DNA of 64,000 nucleotides from assembly GCA_964630835.1 (NCBI GenBank), contig CAZVZM010000001.1, forward strand, positions 62,001 to 126,000, given 5' to 3'. Every line of letters begins with the position of its first letter. Within the stretch, counting starts at the first letter, position 1. The position numbers were made by a program, and so were the translations under genes. Below the pieces are notes generated by a model that saw only the letters and a list, made by a program, of their open reading frames with translations, did no database searches and had not been told where the DNA came from. This document shows, piece by piece, positions 52,958 through 61,820 of this stretch. The stretch comes from Halarsenatibacter sp964630835 (GTDB taxonomy: Bacteria > Bacillota > Halanaerobiia > Halanaerobiales > Halarsenatibacteraceae).

Positions 52958-54169
52958 ATGAATTTTGTCGAGAGGTTAAAACAGATTGGTCCCGGAGCGA
53001 TGGTGGCGGCAGCATTTATTGGGCCTGGAACAGTGACAACAGCTACTGTGACCGGGGCGGATCACGGCTATGTCCTGCTATGGGCGGTAGCATTTTCTAT
53101 AATATCCACAATGATTTTACAGGAGTTCTCCGCCCGTCTGGGTATAGTAAGTGGAGAAGGTTTGGGAGAAGCGCTGCGAAAAGAGTTCGATAACCCGGTG
53201 ATTAAAGGTGTCGCTATCTTTCTTGTTGTAGGTGCAATAGGAGTTGGTGCTGCAGCTTTTGAAACGGGCAATATTGTCGGTGGAGCTATGGGACTGGCAA
53301 CTATAACTGGTGTGACTGAACAGATATGGGGGCCGATAATAGGTCTTGTAGCTCTGGCGATACTGTGGACGGGCAAATATAAAATAGTGGAAAGAGTTTT
53401 GATCGGTCTTGTAGCTCTAATGAGCCTCTCTTTTATAATCACAGCAATTGTTGTTCGGCCTGATCTGGGAGAGATTTTCACCGGTCTTTTCACCTTTTCA
53501 CTTCCCGAGGGGGAGGGTCTCACCCTTGTCATTGCTCTGATTGGGACAACGGTGGTTCCCTATAATCTATTTCTGCATGCTTCCTCGGTTCAGGATAAAT
53601 GGAAGGGTGAAGAACATTTAGGGGCCGCTAGATTTGATACAATATTTTCTATAATTATAGGCGGTTTAATTACCCTGGCAATTGTTATAACTTCTTCCGC
53701 TGTTATTCATGGCACCGGGATGGAAGTAGCCGACGCAGGAGATATGGCAATACAGCTGGAGCCCACCCTGGGCAGATGGGCTAAGTGGTTCTTTGCCATA
53801 GGCCTGTTTGGAGCTGGATTTTCCTCTGCCGCTACAGCTCCCCTGGCCGGTGCTTATGCTACTGCAGGAGCGCTGGGATGGCCGCGAGATTTAAAGGGAA
53901 CCAAATTTAGAGCTGTCCTGCTGATTATTTTGATAATTGGCGTAGTGGGTGCAGGATTGGGCATGGACCCTGTCCAGCTGATAATCTTTGCTCAGGCTGT
54001 AAACGGTATACTTCTTCCCATTTCAGCTATTTTTCTCTGGTATGTGATGAATAATGAGGATAAGCTGGGAGAACACACAAACGGTATCGTAGCCAATATA
54101 CTCGGCGGCATTGTAGTCGTTATAACAGTATTTATTGGAATTAATATGCTGATTGGAGTTTTTGGATAG
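52958..54169 (+). CDS. ycsG: NRAMP-like membrane transporter without canonical metal site (YcsG type)
   Basis: This 403-residue membrane protein has eleven or so helices of the NRAMP fold. The first helix, where NRAMPs have DPGN, reads AFIGPGTVTTAT, and the sixth-helix MPHN motif is VVPYNLFLHASS. The aspartate and methionine that bind transition metals are therefore missing. AAAGGAGG sets the ATG at 52958. In the 5-oxoprolinase cluster it may carry an organic substrate or a different ion. It is the counterpart of B. subtilis YcsG. Confidence 0.85.
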   Translation: MNFVERLKQIGPGAMVAAAFIGPGTVTTATVTGADHGYVLLWAVAFSIISTMILQEFSARLGIVSGEGLGEALRKEFDNPVIKGVAIFLVVGAIGVGAAAFETGNIVGGAMGLATITGVTEQIWGPIIGLVALAILWTGKYKIVERVLIGLVALMSLSFIITAIVVRPDLGEIFTGLFTFSLPEGEGLTLVIALIGTTVVPYNLFLHASSVQDKWKGEEHLGAARFDTIFSIIIGGLITLAIVITSSAVIHGTGMEVADAGDMAIQLEPTLGRWAKWFFAIGLFGAGFSSAATAPLAGAYATAGALGWPRDLKGTKFRAVLLIILIIGVVGAGLGMDPVQLIIFAQAVNGILLPISAIFLWYVMNNEDKLGEHTNGIVANILGGIVVVITVFIGINMLIGVFG

Positions 54170-54241
54170 TTGTTTCAGAAAAAGATTATTTTGAGAAAAG
54201 TATTTTCCAGGTTTACTATACTGGCTGATTAAAAGGGAAAG

Positions 54242-54271
54242 CCCCCTGTCGATTTGAAAGTCGGCAGGGGG
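54242..54271 (+). terminator. Hairpin after ycsG
   Basis: CCCCCTGTCGA (54243-54253) pairs with TCGGCAGGGGG (54261-54271) with one mismatch, loop TTTGAAAG-like. The T run after it is weak (AGTTATT), so termination may be partial and allow expression of pxpB. Confidence 0.55.
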
Positions 54272-54331
54272 AGTTATTAACTTTCAGTTTTTTAAACTCT
54301 GCTGTCTGAAATTTTTCGGGGGGATTACTTT

Positions 54332-55042
54332 ATGCCTTCCTGCAAATATGTAGGTGACAGGGGTATTCTGGTCGAATTTTCTCCAGAAATTTCCTATGAG
54401 GTTAATGAAAAAGTTCGGGGACTTGATTATGCTCTGCAGGAGGAGGGCCTGCCGGGCATTGAAGAGATCATTCCCACATATCGCTCACTGCTGATACTTT
54501 TTGATCCCTGCTCAGTTAAAAGAGAAGAGATAATGTCTGAGATTGAGTCAACGGCTGAATCCATGCAATCAATTAAATTTCCCGATCCCCGGATTGTAGA
54601 GATACCTGTAAAATATGGAGGGGAGTTTGGACCGGATCTGGAGTTTGTGGCCAGCTATAATAATCTGAACAAATCTGAAGTTATTGATATTCACACCGGG
54701 GGAGAATACAGAGTTTACATGCTGGGTTTCACCCCGGGCTTTCCCTATCTGGGAGGAATGTCAGAGGAGATTGCCACTCCCAGGCTGGATAGCCCCAGAG
54801 AAAAAATAGCCGGAGGCAGTGTAGGTATCGCCGGGGATCAGACGGGGATATATCCCATTTCCAGCCCCGGGGGATGGCGTCTGATTGGCAGGACTCCTCT
54901 GGATTTGTTTTCTCCAGAGAGAGAAGAGCCATTTCTGCTTCAGGTGGGAGATATTCTTCATTTTAATTCCATTTCTGAGGGTAAATTTAATGAAATAAGA
55001 AGCAGGGTTAAATCCGAGAACTTTACTGTCAGTGTCAAATAA
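54332..55042 (+). CDS. pxpB: 5-oxoprolinase subunit B (KipI-like)
   Basis: This 236-residue protein has the family motif MLGFTPGFPYLGGM, SPREKIAGGSVGIAGDQTGIYP and SSPGGWRLIGRTPLDLF. PxpB/PxpC form the allophanate-hydrolase-like half of 5-oxoprolinase. The homologue KipI in B. subtilis also inhibits the KinA sporulation kinase. GGGGGGAT precedes the ATG. Length is typical. Confidence 0.93.
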   Translation: MPSCKYVGDRGILVEFSPEISYEVNEKVRGLDYALQEEGLPGIEEIIPTYRSLLILFDPCSVKREEIMSEIESTAESMQSIKFPDPRIVEIPVKYGGEFGPDLEFVASYNNLNKSEVIDIHTGGEYRVYMLGFTPGFPYLGGMSEEIATPRLDSPREKIAGGSVGIAGDQTGIYPISSPGGWRLIGRTPLDLFSPEREEPFLLQVGDILHFNSISEGKFNEIRSRVKSENFTVSVK

Positions 55043-55208
55043 AATATTATAAGCATCTTTTAACAGAGGGGTTTAAGCAGAGGAGTTGAAAGTTTAAATT
55101 CAGTTATATTATGCTTATCGGGGCGATAATTTTTTTAATGATTGCACCGGAAAAGCTTTTGGCCGATTATTTAATTTGCAGTTTGCATATTATGCCGGGG
55201 ATTATAAA

Positions 55209-55237
55209 CACAAAATTTTGATGATAAAAATTTTGTG
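55209..55237 (+). repeat. AT-rich perfect hairpin between pxpB and pxpC
   Basis: CACAAAATTTT (55209-55219) is perfectly inverted as AAAATTTTGTG (55227-55237). It lies in the 226-base (or 262-base to the chosen start) gap between two genes that normally adjoin. No T run follows. Its role is unknown. Confidence 0.5.
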
Positions 55238-55304
55238 CAGTGTCACAATCTAATTTAAAGCTATATACTTGAAAAATCTAAAAAAATTTTTGGAGGAATT
55301 AATT

Positions 55305-56345
55305 TTGCCTGCTGTAAAAATTTTAAAATCCGGTCCTCTCACCACTGTCCAGGATGAGGGCAGAAAAGGATATCAGCGTTTTGGGATGCCGGTGGCCGGA
55401 GCTATGGATAAAATTTCTTATCGGGCTGCCAATTTGCTGGCTGGAAATAATAGAGGAGCAGCGGTTCTGGAATTCACAATGGAGGGGCCTGATCTGAAGT
55501 TTCGCTCCGATAGTATAATCTCTATCACCGGAGGAGATTTTTCTCCTCGATTAAATGGCTGTAAGATACCCATGTGGCAGACTATCTACGTTCCCGCCGG
55601 GGCCAGGCTGAAGATAGGGACCGTCGAAGCCGGATTGAGAGGATACATAGCTTTTAAAGGCGGTCTGGATATCGAAGAAAAAATGGACAGCAAATCGACT
55701 TATTTAAAGGGCAAAATAGGAGGATATAAGGGCAGAAAATTGCAAAAGGATGATCTGATAAAGTTGAATAGGGAAGTTACCACTGGTGAATATTGCGAAA
55801 GAATATTTCCCCGTCAACATATTCCGGAATATAAAGGTCACGTAGAGGCAGGTGTAATCTTAGGCCCTCAGGATGATCATTTTACTGAAAAAGGCATAAA
55901 AGCATTTTTAAAGGAAAGATATTCGGTGACTTCACAGGCTGACAGGATGGGTTACCGCCTTGAGGGCCCTGAGATAAATCACAGAGATGAGGAAAGCGCA
56001 GATATCATATCTGATGGCATTCCACCTGGTGCGGTTCAGGTTCCAGGACATAAAAACCCAATAATAATGATGGCTGACAGGCAGACCACGGGGGGATATC
56101 CCAAGATTGCTTCGGTGACATCAGTAGATCTGTCCCGGATAGCTCAGTTGAAGCCCGGGGAAACAGTATCATTCAAAGAAGTTAGTCTGAAAGAAGCTCA
56201 GGAATTGCTGGAGGAAGAAGAGAATAGTTTTAATGAAATTGAAGAGCGAGAGTTTAAATTGAAGGAGGATAGATTTTACAGAATTAAACTGGAGGATAGG
56301 AGTTATAATGTGCGGGTGGAGGAAAAAGAAATTGAAGAGAATTGA
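55305..56345 (+). CDS. pxpC: 5-oxoprolinase subunit C (KipA-like)
   Basis: This carboxyltransferase-like subunit begins VKILKSGPLTTVQDEGRKGYQ and has RFGMPVAGAMDKISYRAAN and a central SQADRMGYRLEGP segment. TTG at 55269 opens the frame, but GGAGG at 55292-55296 fits the TTG at 55305 and gives 346 residues. A glutamate-rich C-terminal tail (after residue 300) is longer than usual. With PxpA and PxpB it hydrolyses 5-oxoproline using ATP. Confidence 0.92.
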   Translation: MPAVKILKSGPLTTVQDEGRKGYQRFGMPVAGAMDKISYRAANLLAGNNRGAAVLEFTMEGPDLKFRSDSIISITGGDFSPRLNGCKIPMWQTIYVPAGARLKIGTVEAGLRGYIAFKGGLDIEEKMDSKSTYLKGKIGGYKGRKLQKDDLIKLNREVTTGEYCERIFPRQHIPEYKGHVEAGVILGPQDDHFTEKGIKAFLKERYSVTSQADRMGYRLEGPEINHRDEESADIISDGIPPGAVQVPGHKNPIIMMADRQTTGGYPKIASVTSVDLSRIAQLKPGETVSFKEVSLKEAQELLEEEENSFNEIEEREFKLKEDRFYRIKLEDRSYNVRVEEKEIEEN

Positions 56346-56448
56346 GAGATACGAAGGAGGGAAAATAAATATCTTTCTAGAAATTAATGAACAGCAGACT
56401 TACTTCATTTTTAATTAATTTAAATTATTCCTAATGCCAATTATTCAC

Positions 56449-56472
56449 GGGGAGGGATCCCCTTTTCTTTTT
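56449..56472 (+). terminator. Terminator of the pxp operon
   Basis: GGGGA (56449-56453) and TCCCC (56458-56462) form a short stem followed by TTTTCTTTTTTT. The remaining part of the 312-base gap up to tex holds no gene; a weak copy of the short repeat may lie at 56497-56537. Confidence 0.75.
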
Positions 56473-56657
56473 TTAATGTTAGCATGAAGATTTTAGCTTT
56501 TTCTCCATATCGATTATTAAATTTTGATTTAGTTCAACCGCATTTAGGAAATATGTCTGCCCTGCTTTTATATTTTTAATTATACAGAAAGTTTTTAAAC
56601 AAAGTTTCCGGCGACAGGTCATATTTTTAGCAGGAGAAGATGGAGGTAGATACAACA

Positions 56658-58847
56658 ATGTCATATGATATTGATAAGAAGGAGCAGGCCCTGCTGGCAG
56701 ATGAACTGGAGATTAGCAAATCTCAACTGGAAACTGTAAAGGAACTTATGAATGATGGAAATACTATACCGTTTTTAGCTCGTTACCGCAAGGAGCAGAC
56801 GGGAGGCCTGGATGAAAATAAACTGAGGGAAGTCCAGGAAAAGCTCGATTATTTCAGCCGGCTGCAGGAGAAAAAAAATGAGGTAAAAGAAAAAATTGCC
56901 GATCAGGATAAGCTAAGCCCCGAATTGAAAAACAAAATTGATAATGCCGAGACTCTGCAGGAAGTCGATGATATATATTTCCCCTATAAATCCCGGCGGA
57001 AAACCAGGGCCGATAAAGCACGGGAAAAGGGGTTAAAACCTCTCGCCGATCTTATCATAGAACAGAAAGCAGATTTTCAGAAATTAAAAGAGGAGGCAAA
57101 GGGGCTGGCCTCATCGGAGGAGGAGCTATCCGGTAAAGAGGAGGCGCTGGAAGGTGCAAAGGATATTCTGGCCGATCGACTGGCCGCAGATCCCGATTTA
57201 AAGGAGCTATCCCGGCTGCTCTGTCAGGAGGAATCCAGACTGGTCAGCAGAGTTAAGAACGAGGAAAAAGATGAAAAGGGAGTTTATGAACAGTATTACG
57301 ATTTTTCTCAATGCGTGCAAGAGATCCCTCCCTTTCGGGTTCTGGCTCTCAATCGGGGCGAGGAGGAGGATATTCTTTCCGTTAAGGTAGAGCATCCCCG
57401 GGAAAAAATAACAACCAGGCTGGAAGAGGAGATTATTGATGTAGATTCGACTGTTCCGGAGCTGTTAAAGGATATAATTGATGATGCTTTTCGCAGACTG
57501 CAGGGGCCAGCTCTGGCCAGAGAAATTCGATCCCGACTGACTGAGAAAGCGGAAGCTCATGCTCGAGAAATTTTCTCTAAAAATGTTGAGGCCTTGCTCA
57601 TGCAGAGCCCCATGCCCGATAAAACTATCCTGGGAATTGATCCTGCATTTAGAACCGGGTGCAAACTTGCTGCCATAGATCAGGAGGGGAGTGTCATTGA
57701 AACAGGTGAAATTTACCCCCATCCTCCTCAGGGAAAATGGGATGAGGCTCTGAAAAAGCTGGGAAAATTGATTGAGGATTATGGAGTGGATGTTATAGCT
57801 TTAGGCAATGGCACGGCTTCTCGAGAAACTGACAGGCTGCTCTCGGAGCTCAATGAGATGACAGATCTTGACGTCCCCTATACAATTGTGAGTGAAGATG
57901 GAGCTTCTGTATATTCCGCTTCGGAACTGGCCGGAAAGGAGCTTCCCGAACTTGATGTCAGCATGCGAGGGGCGGTGTCTATCGCCCGGCGTCTGCAGGA
58001 TCCTCTGGCAGAACTTGTAAAGATTGATCCCCGATCGCTGGGTGTTGGTCTCTACCAGCATGATATCGATGAGAAGGCTCTGCTGGAGGAGCTGGAGGTG
58101 GTTGTGGAATCAGCGGTCAATCGAGTGGGAGTTGATCTCAATACCGCTTCGCCGGCTCTCCTTTCTTATGTTGCCGGGATAAATTCCGCTCAAAGCAGCA
58201 AGATATTTGATCATCGCGAAAACAATGGTCCTTTTACGGAGAGAAAGCAGCTTTTGGAAGTGAAAGGGATTGGTCCAAAAACATTCGAGCAGGCTGCCGG
58301 TTTCCTGCGCCTTTACAGCCCGGAAGATCCTCTGGCCAGGACTCCAATTCATCCTGAATCCTATGAGGCAGCGGAGATGCTTTTTAAGAAGATAGATTTT
58401 TCTGAAGAGAAACTGATCAGCCGGGAAGAAGAAATAAAACAGGAGTTGAGAGAAAAACTCAGACCCCTGGTGCCCCGTATGAAGGAGATCGCTGAAGAAC
58501 TCGATGTAGGTCTTCCCACGCTTCGAGACATTATATCATCCCTTCAGGCCCCGGATCGAGATCCCCGATCGCAGTTCACACGGCCTATATTCAGGACGGA
58601 AATAAAGGAGCTTTCGGATATAAATGAGGGAGAGGTGCTGCCCGGCACTGTGCGAAATGTAGTCGATTTTGGAGCTTTTGTGGATGTTGGGCTTAAAGTG
58701 GATGGTCTGATACATATCTCGGAACTGGCCGAGCATTATGTCGATGATCCCCTTCAGGTAGTCAGTGTTGGAGATACTGTTAAGGTAAAAGTGCTGGAAG
58801 TGGATGAACGTCGTGAGAGAATATCTTTAAGCCGGCGGGGAATTTAG
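56658..58847 (+). CDS. tex: Tex, RNA-binding transcription accessory protein
   Basis: This 729-residue protein has the Tex domain order: helical N-terminus with TIPFLARYRKEQTGGLDE, a YqgF-like RNase H fold (TILGIDPAFRTGCKLAAID), tandem helix-hairpin-helix motifs (VNRVGVDLNTASPALLSYVAGI, LLEVKGIGPKTFEQAAGFLR) and a C-terminal S1 domain (GTVRNVVDFGAFVDVGLKVDGLIHISEL). It binds RNA and affects transcription and stress tolerance. Two ATGs are possible; 56658 has GGAGG eleven bases before it, whereas 56640 has a site only three bases away. Confidence 0.94.
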   Translation: MSYDIDKKEQALLADELEISKSQLETVKELMNDGNTIPFLARYRKEQTGGLDENKLREVQEKLDYFSRLQEKKNEVKEKIADQDKLSPELKNKIDNAETLQEVDDIYFPYKSRRKTRADKAREKGLKPLADLIIEQKADFQKLKEEAKGLASSEEELSGKEEALEGAKDILADRLAADPDLKELSRLLCQEESRLVSRVKNEEKDEKGVYEQYYDFSQCVQEIPPFRVLALNRGEEEDILSVKVEHPREKITTRLEEEIIDVDSTVPELLKDIIDDAFRRLQGPALAREIRSRLTEKAEAHAREIFSKNVEALLMQSPMPDKTILGIDPAFRTGCKLAAIDQEGSVIETGEIYPHPPQGKWDEALKKLGKLIEDYGVDVIALGNGTASRETDRLLSELNEMTDLDVPYTIVSEDGASVYSASELAGKELPELDVSMRGAVSIARRLQDPLAELVKIDPRSLGVGLYQHDIDEKALLEELEVVVESAVNRVGVDLNTASPALLSYVAGINSAQSSKIFDHRENNGPFTERKQLLEVKGIGPKTFEQAAGFLRLYSPEDPLARTPIHPESYEAAEMLFKKIDFSEEKLISREEEIKQELREKLRPLVPRMKEIAEELDVGLPTLRDIISSLQAPDRDPRSQFTRPIFRTEIKELSDINEGEVLPGTVRNVVDFGAFVDVGLKVDGLIHISELAEHYVDDPLQVVSVGDTVKVKVLEVDERRERISLSRRGI

Positions 58848-58902
58848 CCTTTAAGCTAAGTTATCTAAATTGTTGGATAATGTTCTTGTGTTTACCGCTT
58901 AT

Positions 58903-58972
58903 ACTGGAGGAAACACGAAGGTGGTCGGGGACATGCTCGCATCCTCCCGACCACCTTCGTGTCAGCTCCAGT
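58903..58972. repeat. Long perfect inverted repeat downstream of tex
   Basis: ACACGAAGGTGGTCGGG (58913-58929) is perfectly inverted as CCCGACCACCTTCGTGT (58946-58962). An outer arm ACTGGAG (58903-58909) pairs with CTCCAGT (58966-58972). No T run follows on either strand, so it is not an ordinary terminator. Confidence 0.75.
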
Positions 58973-59214
58973 GTCCTCCGCTTCTGACCTGATAAATTAC
59001 ACTCATTTCTGAATATATCCATGTTCCGGCAATAATTATACATTATTTTTTACTTTTGCAGGAAATAATGGAGTTGAGGCATAAAATAATAGTTGAAGAC
59101 CATTATAATTGTAGTTTGCTTTTTTGAATTTTCAGGCGTATTATCTTCTGGCTCTCCCTGATAAAAATTGTTGCTTCTTTAAAATTCACTTTTATAATGT
59201 TTGTTTCTGGAAAG

Positions 59215-59328
59215 TAAGGGGTGATGTGATACTGGAAATTTTTCGAGGACCGAATCAGGCTAAAGACTAAACTTAAGCAGAGGAAAAATTTCATTGTAAG
59301 CGGAGCCTCATAGCTTTCTCCAACAACT
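59215..59328. repeat. Intergenic palindromic repeat, complete (copy F)
   Basis: TCTGGAAAGTAAGGGGTGATG at the left and GGAGCCTCATAGCTTTCTCCA at the right flank a body with ATACTGGAAATTTTTCGAGGAC, AATCAGGCTAAAGAC and TTAAGCAGAGGAAAAATTTC. It matches copies A, C (inverted), D and E. With the inverted repeat at 58903-58972 it is all I see in the 586-base gap 58848-59433. Confidence 0.75.
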
Positions 59329-59433
59329 GATGTGGAGAAGAACCACAGTTTTTAAGTGTTTGAAATTTTTTATCATGATATGAGAGCTGAAGTTTTTGAT
59401 TAAGAACAGAAAATATTTAGAGGAGATGATAAA

Positions 59434-60807
59434 ATGCTTTTTGAAAAAATTAAATCACCTGGACTTGCTCATAATTCATATCTTATTGGCGACGGTGGAG
59501 AGGCGGCTGTTATCGACCCCAGGCGGGATGTTCAGGCTTACCTGGAAGCGGCAGAAGCAGAGGACTATGCCATAAAATATGTTTTTGAAACACACCGCAA
59601 TGAGGATTATCTAACCGGATCCCGCCCCCTTAAAGAGATGACAGGAGCAGAAATCTGGCACGCCGATGCGATGCTTGATTACAGTTATGGTCAGCCGCTG
59701 CAGGATGGTCAGGAATTTAAAATCGGCAGGCTTAAGCTTGAGGGCATGTTAACTCCAGGCCACACTCCCGGATCCTTCAGTTTTCTGCTGTATGGTTATG
59801 AAGGAGAACCCTGGATGGTATTCACAGGGGATGTCCTTTTTGCCGGTGATGTGGGACGGGTTGATTTTCTCGGTGAGGAAAACCTGGAGAAGATGGCGGG
59901 TAAGCTCTATGATTCTATCCACGAAAAAATTCTTCCTTTAGGTGATGAGGTGATCCTCTGCCCTGCTCACGGTGCCGGTTCTGTATGCGCCAGCGCCATA
60001 GCCGACAGGGAATGGACCACCATTGGTATAGAGAAAAATCTCAATCCTCATCTGCAGTATGAGAGCAGAGATGAGTTTATTGAAGAAGTGGGAAAGATGC
60101 TGGAGTACCCACCCTATATGAAAAAAATGGAGGAAGTCAACCTTCAGGGGGCTGCACCGGTGACCGAATATAAAAAGCCTCCAGCTCTGTCTGTTGAAGA
60201 ATTCATGGAAGAGATGGAGAAAGAAGATGCGGTAGTGATCGATACAAGATCTGAGGTTAGTTTTGCGGGAGCTCACATTCCTGGCTCTCTTTCCATCTGG
60301 AAGGATAATGTGCCCGCTTTTGCCGGCTGGTTTGTGCCTGCTGACAGCCCGGTGCTGCTGGTCAGCGAAGACGGTTATCCCCGGGAGGAAGTAAAACACC
60401 TTTTCCGGACCGGTTTTGATGACATAAGAGGATATCTTGCCGGGGGTCTTGTGAGATGGCATATGGCTGCCCGCAAAAGCAAAACCATAAACACCGTCCG
60501 TGTTGAGGAACTCTGTGAGATTATCGATTATGATAAAGAAGATTATTTTATCCTGGATGTGCGCTCACATGAGGAAGTGGAAGGAGAAGGAGAGATAGCT
60601 GAAGCCGTCAATATCCACCTGACCCAGCTGTTGAAAGATGATAATATCTCAAAACTGCCCGAAAATAAACAGATTTATATTTTTTGCGGCAGCGGTCTTC
60701 GTTCCATGACCGCAGCCTCCCTTCTCAAAAAGGAAGGTTTTGATAATTTAAGTGTGGTTTTGGGTGGGCTTATTGGCTGGAATTCCAGCACCTGTCCTAT
60801 AAAATGA
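59434..60807 (+). CDS. Metallo-beta-lactamase fold protein with two rhodanese domains
   Basis: This 457-residue protein has an N-terminal metallo-hydrolase domain like persulfide dioxygenases. The usual HxHxDH is replaced by THRNEDYLTG, though TPGHTPGSF, GDVLFAGDVGR and CPAHGAGSVC keep other ligands. Two rhodanese domains follow: the first (about 260-350) lacks the active cysteine, and the second (about 365-457) has it in FCGSGLRSM. It probably handles sulfane sulfur or glutathione-like persulfides. The altered metal motif makes the catalytic activity uncertain. Confidence 0.85.
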   Translation: MLFEKIKSPGLAHNSYLIGDGGEAAVIDPRRDVQAYLEAAEAEDYAIKYVFETHRNEDYLTGSRPLKEMTGAEIWHADAMLDYSYGQPLQDGQEFKIGRLKLEGMLTPGHTPGSFSFLLYGYEGEPWMVFTGDVLFAGDVGRVDFLGEENLEKMAGKLYDSIHEKILPLGDEVILCPAHGAGSVCASAIADREWTTIGIEKNLNPHLQYESRDEFIEEVGKMLEYPPYMKKMEEVNLQGAAPVTEYKKPPALSVEEFMEEMEKEDAVVIDTRSEVSFAGAHIPGSLSIWKDNVPAFAGWFVPADSPVLLVSEDGYPREEVKHLFRTGFDDIRGYLAGGLVRWHMAARKSKTINTVRVEELCEIIDYDKEDYFILDVRSHEEVEGEGEIAEAVNIHLTQLLKDDNISKLPENKQIYIFCGSGLRSMTAASLLKKEGFDNLSVVLGGLIGWNSSTCPIK

Positions 60808-60858
60808 GCACCCAACCTTACCGAAATACCGTTATCGTTATAGAGGATGACTTTTTAA

Positions 60859-61758
60859 ATGAGAGCGAAAAATGATTTATTAAACTGGCTGGAAATAATG
60901 AGGCCCTACAGCTGGCCGGCCACATTTGCCCCTGTTTTTATGGGGGCTGTGCTGGCCAGCTGGAAGGGAGAGATCTCACTTTCTCTGCTGGCAGTTATTC
61001 TTTTGGGAGTGATTGCCCTGCACAGTGCAGCTAACTTTCTCAATGAATATTTTGACTGCAGGGCTGGTGTGGATGTGCCGGATACACAAAATACCAGCGA
61101 AGTTCTTCTGGAAGGGCGGCTTAATCCCCGACAGGTCTATCTGGCTGGCAGAGCGGTGATGATTATCTTTTTGCTGACAGCGCTCATTTTTTCTATAATG
61201 CTCTCCAGAATGGGTATCATTTTATTCGCCCTGATGGGAGTATTTGGTGCCTATTTTTACACTGCCCCGCCATTTTCATTAAAATACAGGGGCTTCGGAG
61301 CGGCGGGGGCCTTTATTTTTTTTGGCTGGCTTCTTCCTCAGGCGGTTTTTTACACCCTTGCGGGGGAGCTCAGTCCAAACATGGTCTTTCTATACGTCTT
61401 CCCTCCCGGCCTTCTGATAGCGGCTATTCTGCATGGGAACAATATGAGAGATTTAGAGACCGATGCTGGGAAAATTGTCACTCTGGCAATTTTGCTGGGC
61501 GAAAGATGGGGAAAGCTTTTATTTTATATTCTAATATTCAGCCCATATATGTTCGCGCTCATCTATATTTTTGCAGGACTGCTTTCAAATAGCGCTTTTA
61601 TTGTGTTTTTCTCTCTTCCCTTAGCCCTAAAAATTGCCTGGAGATTTGTTAAAGCTGAAGATCTGCAGTATGAGCTGCTGGCAAGAATTGATGAGAAGAC
61701 TGCAGCGCTGCAGGCATTTTTTGGGACACTCTGGCTCTTTTCTCTGCTGCTGAAGTAG
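60859..61758 (+). CDS. menA: UbiA-family prenyltransferase, MenA-like
   Basis: This 299-residue membrane protein has about eight to nine helices and the two aspartate-rich motifs of the UbiA family: NEYFDCRAGVD near residue 60 and NNMRDLETDAG near residue 193. MenA attaches the polyprenyl tail to 1,4-dihydroxy-2-naphthoate in menaquinone synthesis, so a quinone-linked respiration is possible. Other UbiA members cannot be fully excluded. GAGGATG precedes the ATG. No other men gene is in the window. Confidence 0.82.
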   Translation: MRAKNDLLNWLEIMRPYSWPATFAPVFMGAVLASWKGEISLSLLAVILLGVIALHSAANFLNEYFDCRAGVDVPDTQNTSEVLLEGRLNPRQVYLAGRAVMIIFLLTALIFSIMLSRMGIILFALMGVFGAYFYTAPPFSLKYRGFGAAGAFIFFGWLLPQAVFYTLAGELSPNMVFLYVFPPGLLIAAILHGNNMRDLETDAGKIVTLAILLGERWGKLLFYILIFSPYMFALIYIFAGLLSNSAFIVFFSLPLALKIAWRFVKAEDLQYELLARIDEKTAALQAFFGTLWLFSLLLK

Positions 61759-61820
61759 TTTATCTACCAAGGATTTACAGAAGTTGAAGTGAAATTGATT
61801 TGATTGAGGAGGGATGTCCA

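Noticed and set aside
54242..54271. Riboswitch upstream of pxpB
   Set aside because: Only a simple hairpin is present, without a conserved ligand-binding core; read as a weak terminator after ycsG.
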